Shown here: one piece after another, positions 13,958-23,299 of the stretch
Layout: each line of letters opens with the position of its first letter
Numbering within the stretch: position 1 is the stretch's first letter
Source of the DNA: Candidatus Gastranaerophilales bacterium
GTDB lineage: Bacteria; Cyanobacteriota; Vampirovibrionia; Gastranaerophilales; Gastranaerophilaceae
Direction: 5' to 3'
NCBI GenBank assembly: GCA_944324365.1
Contig: CALUWA010000017.1
Coordinates: 1-43,572, forward strand
DNA: 43,572 nucleotides
The notes under the pieces: generated by a model
What the model was told of the DNA's origin: nothing
What the model saw: only the letters and a program-made list of their open reading frames with translations
Database searches by the model: none
Program-made: the position numbers and the translations under genes

Positions 13958-16798
13958 ATGCTAGATAAAATTACGATTAAGGGAGCCAAGGAACATAATT
14001 TAAGGGACGTATCGCTGGAGATTCCGAAAAACGAGCTGATTGTTTTTACGGGAGTTTCGGGATCCGGAAAATCTTCCCTCGCGTTTGATACAATTTTTGC
14101 GGAAGGACAAAGACGATATATAGAAAGTCTTTCCACTTATGCAAGACAATTTCTCGGGCAGATGGATAAGCCTGATGTGGAATATATAGACGGGCTTTCT
14201 CCTGCGATTTCAATAGACCAGAAGTCGACAAGCAACAATCCGCGCTCAACAGTCGGAACAGTGACAGAAATTTACGATTACTTAAGACTTTTGTATGCTC
14301 GTGTGGGAACTCCTTATTGTCCTAACTGCGGGGATGAAATTAAGCCTCAGACGATTGATGAAATTGTTAACAGTATTTTAAAACTCGGGGAAGGTGAAAA
14401 AATCCAAATTTTAGCCCCTGTTGTAAGAGGTAAAAAAGGCGAATTTCAATCTGTTTTTGAAGAGCTTCGACAGGAAGGTTTTGTAAGGGTGAAGGTTGAC
14501 GGCGAGATATATAATCTTGATGAAGATGAAATAAAACTTACCAAAACCCAGAAGCATACAATTCATGTTGTAGTAGACAGAATTGTCGTAAAAGAAAGCG
14601 CTCAATCCAGAATTGCGGATTCGGTTCAAATCGCGCTTAAAAAAGCTGATGGAATTGCCATTGTAGATGTTGTTTCAAGAAAAGATTCCAAAGAAGGTTC
14701 GGAAATTATTTTCAGCGAAAAGCTTTCCTGCCCTAAATGTAATCTGAGTTTTGAAGAACTTACTCCGAGAATATTTTCATTTAATGCTCCGTACGGGGCT
14801 TGTGAAAGATGTTCCGGGCTTGGTGCGGATTTTGTAATAGATCCAAACTTAGTTGTTCCGGACAGAAAAAAATCTTTAAAAGAAGGTGCTATTTATCCGT
14901 GGTCTAAGACTTCGACCGACTATTACGATGATACCCTTAAATCTGTTTGCTCGCATTACGGGATTGATATGGATAAACCGTTTGAGGACTTGCCAAAGGC
15001 GCATCAGGATATAATTCTCTATGGAGGAGATGATCTGATGGCATTCAGGGTAAAGCGCTTTGGTACTCATCGTTATGAAACAAAATATCACAGATTTTCC
15101 GGCGTAATTCCGTTTTTGGAAAAGAGATATAATGATTCTAATGCGGAATACTGGCGTGAAGAAATTGAAAAATATATGACAACAACCCCTTGCCCGGCTT
15201 GTAACGGAGCAAGATTAAAGCCTTTTCCTCTTGCGGTTAAAATTAAAGGGAAAAATATATATGAATTTACTCTGATGCCGATTGACGAGGAGTTGGAATT
15301 TATAGAAGATTTGTATCTTGAACTTGATGAATATCATCTTCAGATTGCAAAACAAATCCTAGATGAAATTCGTGCACGTTTACGGTTTATGAGAGATGTC
15401 GGATTGAGTTATTTGAACCTTGCGCGTATGGCAGGAACTCTCTCCGGCGGCGAAGCTCAGAGAATACGTCTTGCAACCCAAATCGGAAGCGGATTGTCGG
15501 GAGTTCTTTATGTTTTGGATGAACCTTCCATTGGTTTGCATCAGCGTGATAATGACAGGTTAATTAAAACTCTGCTTATGCTCAGAAATCTTGGCAATAC
15601 GTTAATAGTTGTTGAACACGATGAAGACACAATGCGTAATGCTGATTACATTGTCGATATCGGGCCGAAAGCCGGTGTTAACGGCGGAAAAATTGTCGCA
15701 CAAGGTTCGCTTGACGATATTATTAAATGTAAAGCTTCTCTTACGGGGCAATATTTGAGCGGAGCAAGACGTATTCCGGTTCCGGATAAAATCAGGGAAG
15801 GAAACGGAAAATATCTTCAAGTTAAAAACGCTCATTTAAATAATTTAAAAAATATAGATGTTGATATTCCGCTTGGGAAAATAGTTGTTCTGACAGGTGT
15901 ATCCGGCTCCGGAAAGTCAACCCTGATGCAGGAATTGATTTATGAATACGCACTGCATAAGCTTCGCGGAAATCGTCCGAAACCTCAGGGAGTAGATGAG
16001 ATTTTAGGCTTTGAAAATATAGACAAAATTATTGATATTGACCAATCGCCAATCGGCAGAACTCCCCGTTCAAACCCTGCAACTTATACGGATGTGTTCA
16101 CGCACATAAGAGATTTGTACGCAAAGACAAATGAGGCAAAAGTAAGAGGGTATAAGCCGGGACGGTTTAGTTTTAACGTGAAAGGCGGACGCTGTGAGGC
16201 TTGTAAGGGCGACGGTGTTAATAAAATTGAGATGAACTTCTTGTCGGATGTTTATGTCAAATGTCCTGTTTGCAAAGGTAAACGCTATAACCGTGAAACA
16301 CTTGAAGTAAAATTTAAAGGTAAAACTATTGCCGATGTTCTTGATATGAGTGTTAAAGAAGCGTTAGAATTTTTTGACAGTATTCCGACTATAAAAAATA
16401 AATTACAAACCTTAAATGATGTAGGTTTGGATTATATTAAGCTTGGCCAAAGTGCTACAACCTTGTCCGGCGGCGAAGCCCAGAGAATTAAACTTGCTTC
16501 CGAATTAAATAAGCGCGCAACGGGTAAAACTTTGTACCTGCTTGACGAACCGTCGGTCGGACTTCACTGGTATGACTTGGACAAGCTTATAAAAATAATC
16601 CAGCAGCTTGCAGACCAGGGGAATACTATTCTTATTATTGAACATAACCTTGATTTAATAAAAGTTGCGGATTATATAATTGATCTTGGGCCTGAAGGCG
16701 GAAATGCAGGCGGACAGATAGTTGCAACCGGAACACCTCAAGAACTTTCGAAAAATAAAAAATCTATAACGGGCCAGTATCTTAAAGGGGTATTGTAG
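13958..16798 (+). CDS. uvrA: Excinuclease ABC subunit A
   Basis: Damage-recognition ATPase of nucleotide excision repair. The 946-residue length is that of UvrA. Two ABC modules are complete: Walker A GVSGSGKSSLA (near residue 30) with signature LSGGEAQRIRLA and YVLDEPSIGLHQRD, then GVSGSGKSTLMQ with LSGGEAQRIKLA and YLLDEPSVGLHWYD. Zinc-binding cysteine pairs are seen at CPNCGDEI, CPKCNLSFEEL / CERCSG and CEACKGDG / CPVCKGKR. uvrB and uvrC are not in the window. It is monocistronic: the stop is followed by a repeat region. Confidence 0.98.
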   Translation: MLDKITIKGAKEHNLRDVSLEIPKNELIVFTGVSGSGKSSLAFDTIFAEGQRRYIESLSTYARQFLGQMDKPDVEYIDGLSPAISIDQKSTSNNPRSTVGTVTEIYDYLRLLYARVGTPYCPNCGDEIKPQTIDEIVNSILKLGEGEKIQILAPVVRGKKGEFQSVFEELRQEGFVRVKVDGEIYNLDEDEIKLTKTQKHTIHVVVDRIVVKESAQSRIADSVQIALKKADGIAIVDVVSRKDSKEGSEIIFSEKLSCPKCNLSFEELTPRIFSFNAPYGACERCSGLGADFVIDPNLVVPDRKKSLKEGAIYPWSKTSTDYYDDTLKSVCSHYGIDMDKPFEDLPKAHQDIILYGGDDLMAFRVKRFGTHRYETKYHRFSGVIPFLEKRYNDSNAEYWREEIEKYMTTTPCPACNGARLKPFPLAVKIKGKNIYEFTLMPIDEELEFIEDLYLELDEYHLQIAKQILDEIRARLRFMRDVGLSYLNLARMAGTLSGGEAQRIRLATQIGSGLSGVLYVLDEPSIGLHQRDNDRLIKTLLMLRNLGNTLIVVEHDEDTMRNADYIVDIGPKAGVNGGKIVAQGSLDDIIKCKASLTGQYLSGARRIPVPDKIREGNGKYLQVKNAHLNNLKNIDVDIPLGKIVVLTGVSGSGKSTLMQELIYEYALHKLRGNRPKPQGVDEILGFENIDKIIDIDQSPIGRTPRSNPATYTDVFTHIRDLYAKTNEAKVRGYKPGRFSFNVKGGRCEACKGDGVNKIEMNFLSDVYVKCPVCKGKRYNRETLEVKFKGKTIADVLDMSVKEALEFFDSIPTIKNKLQTLNDVGLDYIKLGQSATTLSGGEAQRIKLASELNKRATGKTLYLLDEPSVGLHWYDLDKLIKIIQQLADQGNTILIIEHNLDLIKVADYIIDLGPEGGNAGGQIVATGTPQELSKNKKSITGQYLKGVL

Positions 16799-16883
16799 AG
16801 AAGTGTTTAGATAACTAAGTGACATGAATTAGCTATATAATTCATGTTATCTGTACCTTTTAGATGTAAAAGTTACCGTTTAT

Positions 16884-17240
16884 GTCTATTTCTTTTCTTT
16901 TGGTTGCGAGGCAAAAGAAAAGAAATAGACAAAAGAAAAGAAAGCACGCAAACGTTCCCTGCATTTCGCTGACGCTCAATATCTAAATGTTATTTGAGCT
17001 TTCAGCTCAAATTCTTTCAGGGCTCACTATCGCACTTCGTGCACGTTCGCCTGACGCACTAATCTGCCGAGTGTGTGCGAAAGCATAATAGCGAGGCTTA
17101 ACGATTTTGTGAGCAAAGCGAACAAAACGTACGTCCATTTGGTTGAAGCGATGCCGCAGGCAGCGCAGAAATCTTCTGCGTGTTTTTCTTTTTCGGTTCA
17201 CTTTTTCTTTTTTCTTCGCAACAAAAAAGAAAAAGTGAAC
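16884..17240. repeat. Hairpin-ended intergenic repeat, copy 1
   Basis: The left end is a perfect 19-bp hairpin, GTCTATTTCTTTTCTTTTG (16884-16902) with its complement at 16912-16930 around loop GTTGCGAGG. The right end is a perfect 18-bp hairpin at 17196-17213 / 17223-17240 around loop CTTCGCAAC. A small palindrome, TTACATAAC TTGG GTTATGTAA (17247-17268), follows, and another, ACATGAATTA / TAATTCATGT (16822-16847), precedes. The interior has short palindromes but no convincing gene. An inverted copy lies at 29532-29902. No transposase is present, so it is probably a non-autonomous element. The rest of 16799-17298 has nothing else I can name. Confidence 0.85.
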
Positions 17241-17298
17241 AAAGAATTACATAACTTGGGTTATGTAACAAATCATTAACAAATAGCAAAAAACCAAG

Positions 17299-17327
17299 TT
17301 GACAGGCATTTGTGTTTGTACTACGAT
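17299..17327 (+). promoter_or_regulatory. Promoter of the S10 ribosomal protein operon
   Basis: -35 TTGACA (17299-17304, perfect), 17-base spacer, -10 TACGAT (17322-17327). The predicted start near 17334 gives a leader of about 120 bases before rpsJ. Confidence 0.65.
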
Positions 17328-17387
17328 TGATATGCTTGGAGTATTTTAGTTAATGACCGAAATATTATCCCGATAGCTAATCCAAGC

Positions 17388-17410
17388 AAAGCCTTTAGGG
17401 GCGGCTTTTT
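17388..17410 (+). promoter_or_regulatory. Terminator-like hairpin in the S10 leader
   Basis: AAAGCC and GGCTTT (6 bp) enclose nine bases and are followed by T. It lies between the promoter and rpsJ and could act as an attenuator. The stem is short, so this is tentative. Confidence 0.3.
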
Positions 17411-17454
17411 AAGACCTCTGATGTGTATAACATGACAAAAGAAAAGGAATAAAA

Positions 17455-17772
17455 ATGGCAAGCACAAAAAGACAAAGAATCAGAGTTTGTTTGAAAGCAT
17501 ATGATCACAAATTGATCGATGTATCTTCTGACAAAATTGTTGAAACAGCAAAAAGAACTGACGCTAAAGTTGCAGGCCCGATTCCTTTACCTACTAAAAG
17601 ACGTATATATTGCGTTTTGAGATCACCACACGTAGATAAAAAATCTCGTGAACATTTTGAAATGAGAACTCATAAACGTATTATCGATATATATGAACCA
17701 ACTCAACAGACAACTGAAGAGTTAAGTAGATTAGATTTGCCGGCCGGTGTAGATATTGAAGTTAAATTATAA
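17455..17772 (+). CDS. rpsJ: 30S ribosomal protein S10
   Basis: The 105-residue protein has the S10 core: [19 protein letters not shown], the loop [20 protein letters not shown] and [13 protein letters not shown]. It is part of the 30S head and, with NusB, of antitermination complexes. AAAAGGAA precedes the ATG. It is the first gene of the cluster; the str genes (rpsL, rpsG, fusA, tuf) that precede it in most bacteria are absent and uvrA lies upstream instead. Confidence 0.98.
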   Translation: MASTKRQRIRVCLKAYDHKLIDVSSDKIVETAKRTDAKVAGPIPLPTKRRIYCVLRSPHVDKKSREHFEMRTHKRIIDIYEPTQQTTEELSRLDLPAGVDIEVKL

Positions 17773-17974
17773 TTTCAACAGCCAAATCGGTCAAAATTGA
17801 AAATTAAATAAGCATTATGCATATTATAATGTGATCTACTACCCGTCAAAGACGGTGGGTGAAAGTCCCGAAGGTAAAGTACAAGGCAGCAAGTAGCGCT
17901 CGCAAGTGAAAATGCAAACCCGAAACGGGGCGGAGAGTGTCCGCACCAAGTAAGGTGAGCTAGAAAGGTAAAAT
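17773..17974 (+). promoter_or_regulatory. Structured 202-base S10-L3 spacer
   Basis: No gene. From about 17832 the spacer becomes GC-richer than its neighbours and folds into consecutive hairpins: CCCG-AAA-CGGG (17919-17929), GCGGA / TCCGC (17930-17944) and CACC / GGTG (17944-17957), ending just before the L3 Shine-Dalgarno. CTACT pairs with AGTAG further upstream. GGTGAAAGTCC is reminiscent of group II intron text, but no intron-encoded protein or domain V is present. An r-protein-binding leader is possible but not shown. Confidence 0.4.
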
Positions 17975-18610
17975 ATGACACTAGGTGTAATAGGTAAAAA
18001 GTTAGGAATGACCCAGATTTTCGATGAGCAAGGGTTAGCTATTCCTGTAACAGTTATCCAAGTTGATGATATCGTTGTTACTCAGGTTAAAACTGTAGAA
18101 ACTGACGGTTACAATGCTATCCAGGTTGGTACAATTCCTGCTAAGGAAAAACATTTGACTAAAGCTCAGTTAGGTCATTTTAAGAAAAATAACCTGAACA
18201 ATTACAGACATCTTCAGGAATTCAGAGTTGATAATCCTCAAGACTACAAAGTAGGCGATAAAATCGAATTATCAATTTTGGACAATGTGGAAAAAGTTGA
18301 TGTAACCGGTAAATCAATAGGTAAAGGTTTCCAAGGTACGGTAAAAAGATGGAACTTCGGCAGAGGACCTATGGGTCACGGTTCAAAGAACCACAGAGAA
18401 CCGGGTTCAATCGGTGCTGGTACAACTCCTAGCCGTGTTATTAAAGGTAAAAGAATGGCCGGTAACATGGGCAACGAAAGAGTTACTATTACTAAGTTGA
18501 AATTAGTTAAAATTGATGCTGATAAAAAATTAGTATTAGTAAAAGGTTCAGTTCCGGGTTGCGAAGGAAGACTTGTAACAATAGTTCCTTCAAGAACTAA
18601 ATGGAACTAA
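17975..18610 (+). CDS. rplC: 50S ribosomal protein L3
   Basis: The 211-residue protein starts LGVIGKKLGMTQIFDEQG and contains the central extension with KGFQGTVKRWNFGRGPMGHG, which reaches the peptidyl transferase centre, and GNMGNERVTI near the C-terminus. The glutamine that is methylated by PrmB in some bacteria lies in this loop region. GAAAGG precedes the ATG. It is separated from rpsJ by 202 bases and from rplD by 240, where adjoining genes are usual. Confidence 0.98.
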   Translation: MTLGVIGKKLGMTQIFDEQGLAIPVTVIQVDDIVVTQVKTVETDGYNAIQVGTIPAKEKHLTKAQLGHFKKNNLNNYRHLQEFRVDNPQDYKVGDKIELSILDNVEKVDVTGKSIGKGFQGTVKRWNFGRGPMGHGSKNHREPGSIGAGTTPSRVIKGKRMAGNMGNERVTITKLKLVKIDADKKLVLVKGSVPGCEGRLVTIVPSRTKWN

Positions 18611-18850
18611 CGGATTTTGCGTAGAGTGAGTGAGTGAAACGAACGAAACTTGAAGGTGCGCAAACCGAAGCGAAAGACAGCGAAAGCGAATTGAGCGTCA
18701 GGTTTGAGTGAGGCAATAATCCAAGACCAAGACAGTAATTCAGACAAGGAAAAGTCATAAAAACCGGCTGGTTCTGCCAAATAAAGCAATAAAGCAAGCG
18801 GTAGGCAGTCTTAAACGGAAGATATTAAAATAGTAAAGGAAATTAAAACA
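18611..18850 (+). other. Long L3-L4 spacer with repeat-like sequence
   Basis: No gene on the coding strand. The first half is purine-rich with repeated GCGAA and GAGTGA units; TTGAGCGTCAG here also occurs inside the repeat copy at 29532-29902. ATAATCCAAGACCAAGACAG (18716-18735) recurs with one change in the S8-L6 spacer (26247-26266). The spacer may include decayed repeat sequence. Confidence 0.4.
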
Positions 18851-19480
18851 ATGTCAAAAGAAATATTAAGCTCAAATGGTGAAAAATTAGGCGAAATTAC
18901 TTTGGAAAAAAGTGTTTTCGGTGTTGAACCTAATTTGCACGTAATGCATTTAGCATTAAGAAGACAATTAAACAATGCTCGTCAGGGTTCTGCTTGCACA
19001 AAAACAAGAGCAGAAGTTTCCGGCGGAGGTAAAAAGCCTTGGAAACAAAAAGGTACAGGCCGCGCTAGAGCCGGTTCTCTTCGTTCACCTTTGTTTGCAG
19101 GCGGTGGTGTAATCTTCGGACCAAAACCGAGAAGTTTTGCATTTTCTATGCCTCAAAAAGCCAGAAAATTAGCTTTAAAATCAGCATTGTCTTCAAGAGA
19201 AGAACAGTTAGTAATTGTAAAAGATTTTTCTGCAATTACTGAACCTAAAACAAAATTAATGGCTTCATCTTTGAAATCATTAAACTTAAACGGCAAAATT
19301 CTTATTGTAGCGGATTTCCGTGCTGATGAAAATAAAAATTTAGAATTAGCTGCCAGAAATATACCTTCAGTAAAATTAATATTGCCTTCAAATTTGAATG
19401 TAAAAGATTTGTTGGAAGCTGATAACGTTGTAATAACAGAAGCAGCTGTTAATGAAATTACTGAAAGATTAAGCAAATAG
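18851..19480 (+). CDS. rplD: 50S ribosomal protein L4
   Basis: The 209-residue protein has the typical extended loop rich in Gly, Lys and Arg (KTRAEVSGGGKKPWKQKGTG then RARAGSLRSPLFAGGG) that lines the exit tunnel, and the C-terminal Rossmann-like part ending EAAVNEITERLSK. In enteric bacteria L4 represses its own operon through the S10 leader; whether the leader here is used so is unknown. AAAGGAAA precedes the ATG. rplW follows after 29 bases. Confidence 0.98.
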   Translation: MSKEILSSNGEKLGEITLEKSVFGVEPNLHVMHLALRRQLNNARQGSACTKTRAEVSGGGKKPWKQKGTGRARAGSLRSPLFAGGGVIFGPKPRSFAFSMPQKARKLALKSALSSREEQLVIVKDFSAITEPKTKLMASSLKSLNLNGKILIVADFRADENKNLELAARNIPSVKLILPSNLNVKDLLEADNVVITEAAVNEITERLSK

Positions 19481-19509
19481 TTAAATCTAAAATTAAAAGG
19501 ATAAGTAAA

Positions 19510-19818
19510 ATGAGTAAAAACAGAACAAACACAGAAAAGTTATATGATGTAATTAAAAGACCTTTAATTACAGAAAAAACAGTGGCAGGCTCAGCATTAG
19601 GCAAATATACTTTTGAAGTTCGTAAAGATGCTACAAAAATTGACATTGCAAAAGCCGTAGAATTAGCTTTTCCTGGTAGAAAAGTTAAGAGCGTAAACAC
19701 TGTATATATGCCATCTCACGAAAAGAGAATGGGATATAAATTCGGTAGAACTGACAGCTCAAAGAAAGCTATTGTAACTATCGAAGGCGATCCGATTGAA
19801 GAATTAATCGGCGCATAA
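19510..19818 (+). CDS. rplW: 50S ribosomal protein L23
   Basis: The 102-residue protein shows LYDVIKRPLITEKTVAGSAL and KYTFEVRKDATKIDIAKAVE, the tunnel-exit protein that docks trigger factor and SRP. The C-terminus GYKFGRTDSSKKAIVTIEG is normal. AAAAGGAT precedes the ATG. A 161-base spacer follows before rplB, with inverted repeats such as ATTCC/GGAAT and GGCC-AGCA-GGCC but no gene. Confidence 0.98.
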   Translation: MSKNRTNTEKLYDVIKRPLITEKTVAGSALGKYTFEVRKDATKIDIAKAVELAFPGRKVKSVNTVYMPSHEKRMGYKFGRTDSSKKAIVTIEGDPIEELIGA

Positions 19819-19979
19819 CGGATTCCGGCAAAAGAACCGAGGAATGGATAACAAACTTGGTTCAAGCAGGCTGAAAGCAGAATTAAATGTTCGGCCGCCA
19901 AAAATCCGGGCCAGCAGGCCAAAACGGGGCGTAAGGCATAGGTCCCGAAAGTAGACAAAAGCCAAAAAGGAGAAAAATA

Positions 19980-20810
19980 ATGGCAATCAGAAAAATTAAT
20001 CCGACATCTCCGGGACAAAGAGGTATGACAAAGAGTGATTACCAAGATATCACTTCTTCAACTCCAGAAAAATCCCTGTTGAAAAAATTAAAAAAGACAG
20101 CAGGAAGAAATAATACAGGTAGAATTACATGTCGTCACAAAGGTGGCGGTGTAAAAAGAGCTTACCGTGTAATAGATTTTAGACGTGAAAAATTCGGAGT
20201 TCCGGCAGTAGTTAAAACAGTGGAATATGATCCGAACAGAAACGTAAGAATTTCATTAGTGTTCTATGCTGATGGTGAAAAAAGATATATTTTGACACCG
20301 GAAGGCTTGAACGTTGGTGATACAATTGTAAGCGGTCCGGAAGCTCCTGTTCAGACAGGTAATGCGCTTCCGCTTGAACTAATTCCGTTAGGTACAATGG
20401 TTCATAATATTGAATTAAACCCTGGTCGAGGCGGAGTTATGGTTAGAGCAGCAGGTAATGCGGCTCAAGTAATGGCTAAAGAAGGCAATTATGTTACAAT
20501 CAAGCTTCCATCATCAGAAATGAGAATGGTAAGAAAAGAATGTATGGCAACAATTGGTGTCCTTGGTAATTCCGAATTCAAAAACCTCTCTTGGGGTAAA
20601 GCCGGAAGAAAACGTTACTTAGGTATCAGGCCGACAGTTCGTGGTGTAACAATGAACCCTTGCGATCACCCTCACGGTGGTGGTGAAGGTAAGACCGGTC
20701 CTGGCGGACACCCTAAAACACCTTGGGGCAAACCGGCTCTTGGTCATAAGACAAGAAAAGTCGGCAAGGCTTCTGATAAACTAATTGTTAGAAGAAGAAA
20801 AGGTAAGTAA
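19980..20810 (+). CDS. rplB: 50S ribosomal protein L2
   Basis: At 276 residues it is full length. Seen are the zinc-free RNA-binding core [20 protein letters not shown], the SH3-like middle domain, and the universally conserved C-terminal region with the catalytic-centre histidine in [19 protein letters not shown]. It binds 23S rRNA near the peptidyl transferase centre. AAAAAGGAG precedes the ATG by a good distance. The 77-base gap to rpsS is longer than usual. Confidence 0.98.
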   Translation: MAIRKINPTSPGQRGMTKSDYQDITSSTPEKSLLKKLKKTAGRNNTGRITCRHKGGGVKRAYRVIDFRREKFGVPAVVKTVEYDPNRNVRISLVFYADGEKRYILTPEGLNVGDTIVSGPEAPVQTGNALPLELIPLGTMVHNIELNPGRGGVMVRAAGNAAQVMAKEGNYVTIKLPSSEMRMVRKECMATIGVLGNSEFKNLSWGKAGRKRYLGIRPTVRGVTMNPCDHPHGGGEGKTGPGGHPKTPWGKPALGHKTRKVGKASDKLIVRRRKGK

Positions 20811-20887
20811 TACGTAGCCGGAGGAATAAATTTCCTCAACAATCGCACAAGCGATAAACAAGACAAAACCAAAAGGAGAAAATATTA

Positions 20888-21169
20888 ATGGCACGTTCAT
20901 TAAAAAAAGGTCCATACGTAGAAGAAGCTCTACAACAAAAAATTGCTAAAATGAATGCAAATTCAGAAAAAAAAGTAATAAAAACCTGGTCAAGAGCATC
21001 AATGATTGTACCTGATATGTTAGGTCACACAATTGCTGTTCATAACGGAAAAACCCATGTACCGGTTTATGTAACAGAGCAGATGATTGGACATAAGTTA
21101 GGTGAGTTTGCACCTACAAGATTATTCAAAGGTCACGCAGGTTCAGCGAAAACTGCAAAAGTAAAATAA
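20888..21169 (+). CDS. rpsS: 30S ribosomal protein S19
   Basis: The 93-residue protein begins [18 protein letters not shown] and has the family core [20 protein letters not shown] and [14 protein letters not shown]. It forms the top of the 30S head with S13 and contacts bridge B1a. AAAGGAGA precedes the ATG. rplV follows after 18 bases. Confidence 0.98.
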   Translation: MARSLKKGPYVEEALQQKIAKMNANSEKKVIKTWSRASMIVPDMLGHTIAVHNGKTHVPVYVTEQMIGHKLGEFAPTRLFKGHAGSAKTAKVK

Positions 21170-21187
21170 TTATAAGGAATAAAAAAA

Positions 21188-21523
21188 ATGGAAGCTAAAG
21201 CAAAACAAACAGATATAAAAATGACAGCAAGAAAATTGCGCCGTGTAATAAACGAAGTTCGCGGCAAGAAAGTTCTTGAAGCTCAAGATATGTTACGTTT
21301 TATGCCTTATTTTGCAGCAAGAGTAGTTGAAAAGAACTTGAAAGCTGCTATTGCAAATGCTCAGGAAAAGTATGGTGTATCACCGGAAGCATTAAAGATT
21401 TCCGAAATCTATGCTGACGAAAGCCAAACATACAGACGTGGTAAACCAAGAGCACAAGGTCGAATCTATAGAAGACTAAAACGTACATCACATCTTACAT
21501 TAAAAGTTAGTGATAATAAGTAG
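21188..21523 (+). CDS. rplV: 50S ribosomal protein L22
   Basis: The 111-residue protein has the long beta hairpin that lines the exit tunnel, ending in GKPRAQGRIYRRLKRTSHLT, and the N-terminal helix AKQTDIKMTARKLRRVINEV. No change that obviously implies macrolide resistance is visible in the loop. AAGGAA precedes the ATG. rpsC follows after 24 bases. Confidence 0.97.
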   Translation: MEAKAKQTDIKMTARKLRRVINEVRGKKVLEAQDMLRFMPYFAARVVEKNLKAAIANAQEKYGVSPEALKISEIYADESQTYRRGKPRAQGRIYRRLKRTSHLTLKVSDNK

Positions 21524-21547
21524 AAGGTAAAATAAAAGGTATAAAAT

Positions 21548-22279
21548 ATGGGACAAAAAACACATCCAAACGGATTCAGAGTAGGTATAATCAAACCTTG
21601 GGAAAGCACTTGGTATGCTAAGTTCAAGGAATACCGTACTTTTGTAAAAGAAGATGATAAAATCAGAAAATTTATTAAGAAAAAATTGTACGCAGCCGGC
21701 GTATCAAAAATAAAAATATCCAGAAAAGCCCAAAATATTACTATTACAGTAGTTACAGCAAAACCTGGTATTGTAGTAGGCCGCGGCGGACAAGGTATTG
21801 ATGAATTAAGACAGGATGTTTCAAAATATATTGGAAAACCGGTTATCATCAATGTTGTAGAAGTTGCAAGAATTGATGCAGATGCTCAATTGGCAGCTGA
21901 AAATATTGCTCAGCAATTAGAAAAACGTATTGCTTTCAGAAGAGCAATGAAACAACAAATGCAGCGTACAATGAGAGCCGGCGTTCAAGGTATCAAAGTT
22001 ATGGTATCAGGACGTTTAGGCGGTGCTGAAATTGCTCGTTCAGAATGGGCTAAAGAAGGAAGAATTCCTCTTCAGACATTAAGAGCTGACGTAGACTACG
22101 GTTTTACCGAAGCAGATACAATCATGGGTAAAATCGGTGTTAAGGTATGGATTTTCAAAGGTAACTTGTTGCCTGGTGAAAAGGCCGACCAAAATATCAA
22201 AGCTAAATCAGGAAAAGAAGGTTCTGACAAAGGCGCTCGCCGTCCGAGAAGAAGAGCCATCGAAACTACTGAAGGCTAG
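21548..22279 (+). CDS. rpsC: 30S ribosomal protein S3
   Basis: The 243-residue protein begins [20 protein letters not shown] and contains the KH domain motif [20 protein letters not shown] and the C-terminal domain with [21 protein letters not shown]3 forms part of the mRNA entry channel and its helicase. The C-terminal tail is basic ([11 protein letters not shown]). AAAAGGT precedes the ATG. Confidence 0.98.
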   Translation: MGQKTHPNGFRVGIIKPWESTWYAKFKEYRTFVKEDDKIRKFIKKKLYAAGVSKIKISRKAQNITITVVTAKPGIVVGRGGQGIDELRQDVSKYIGKPVIINVVEVARIDADAQLAAENIAQQLEKRIAFRRAMKQQMQRTMRAGVQGIKVMVSGRLGGAEIARSEWAKEGRIPLQTLRADVDYGFTEADTIMGKIGVKVWIFKGNLLPGEKADQNIKAKSGKEGSDKGARRPRRRAIETTEG

Positions 22280-22319
22280 AGAATAGTTAAGTAAAAAATA
22301 ATTAACAGGAGTAAATAAA

Positions 22320-22739
22320 ATGTTACAGCCTAAAAAAACAAAATACCGCAAAATGATGAAAGGCAGAATGAAAGGACATGAAACAAGAGGTACAAAACTT
22401 GAGTTCGGTTCTTACGCATTGCAAGCCTTAGAACCTGGTTGGATTACCAGCCGTCAGATCGAGGCTGCACGTCGTGCTATGACTCGTGAAATCAAACGTG
22501 GCGGTAACGTTTGGATTAAAATATTCCCGGACAAACCGATTACTGCAAAACCGGCTGAAACTCGTATGGGTTCCGGAAAAGGTAATTTGGAATACTGGGT
22601 TGCGGTTGTAAAACCGAACAGAATTCTTTTCGAACTTGAATACTTTGACAGAAATGTTGCTGTAAATGCATTGGAATTGGCAGCACAGAAACTGCCTATC
22701 AAAGTAAAAGTTGTAGAAAAGGCAAAATTAGAAGCGTAA
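22320..22739 (+). CDS. rplP: 50S ribosomal protein L16
   Basis: The 139-residue protein has [20 protein letters not shown], the A-site proximal loop [18 protein letters not shown] and [21 protein letters not shown]16 positions the aminoacyl-tRNA elbow. ACAGGAG precedes the ATG. rpmC follows after 24 bases. Confidence 0.98.
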   Translation: MLQPKKTKYRKMMKGRMKGHETRGTKLEFGSYALQALEPGWITSRQIEAARRAMTREIKRGGNVWIKIFPDKPITAKPAETRMGSGKGNLEYWVAVVKPNRILFELEYFDRNVAVNALELAAQKLPIKVKVVEKAKLEA

Positions 22740-22763
22740 ACTAAAGTAAAAGGAAAATATAAA

Positions 22764-22964
22764 ATGAAATTAAGTGAAATGCGCGAAAAATCAACAGATG
22801 AGTTACAAAGTGCAATTCTTGAATGGAAAAAACAATTGATGGATTGTAAAATTAAACTTGCAACTCATAAATTGGAAAACACAGCACTAGTGTCTAAGAC
22901 AAAGCGCTTAATAGCTCAAGCGAAAACAGTAATAAAAGAAAAAGAGGTACAACAAAATGCCTAA
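22764..22964 (+). CDS. rpmC: 50S ribosomal protein L29
   Basis: The 66-residue two-helix protein shows [20 protein letters not shown] and the conserved [18 protein letters not shown] segment. It sits at the tunnel exit beside L23. AAAAGGAAA precedes the ATG. Its last eight bases overlap rpsQ, the only overlap of r-protein genes in this cluster. Confidence 0.96.
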   Translation: MKLSEMREKSTDELQSAILEWKKQLMDCKIKLATHKLENTALVSKTKRLIAQAKTVIKEKEVQQNA

Positions 22965-23202
22965 GAAAGAAAAACAAGGAATAGTAGTAAGCAACAAAAT
23001 GGATAAGACAATTGTCGTAAAAGTTGCTGATTATGAACCTCATCCGAAATACAAAAAGATTATGGAAACAAACAAAAATTACAAAGCTCACGATGAACAG
23101 AACATCTGTAATGTTGGTGATACTGTAAGAATTATAGAATCAAGGCCAATCTCAGGTGACAAACGCTGGACTTTGTTAGAAGTTGTTGAAAAAGCTCGTT
23201 AA
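22957..23202 (+). CDS. rpsQ: 30S ribosomal protein S17
   Basis: The 81-residue OB-fold protein has [20 protein letters not shown] and [19 protein letters not shown], the hallmark of S17. It binds helix 11 of 16S rRNA. The start lies inside rpmC with GAGG seven bases before it. A 97-base spacer, with hairpin CATTAC-CATAGA-GTAATG, separates it from rplN. Confidence 0.97.
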   Translation: MPKKEKQGIVVSNKMDKTIVVKVADYEPHPKYKKIMETNKNYKAHDEQNICNVGDTVRIIESRPISGDKRWTLLEVVEKAR

Positions 23203-23299
23203 TATTTGATTGAGCAAAGCATAATTTTACAAAACGGATAGACAACATTACCATAGAGTAATGAGAGGTCGAAAGTAGAAAAAAATAAGGAACAAAACA

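Noticed and set aside
17007-17289. Several overlapping short frames on both strands in the repeat region
   Set aside because: They coincide with the hairpin-ended repeat and its polypurine arms, are low-complexity and differ from the inverted copy at 29.5-29.9 kb.
17832-17974. Group II intron or RNase P fragment in the S10-L3 spacer, suggested by GGTGAAAGTCC
   Set aside because: No domain V, no intron-encoded reverse transcriptase, and the length and pairing do not fit RNase P. The spacer lies between two intact genes and ends at a proper Shine-Dalgarno.
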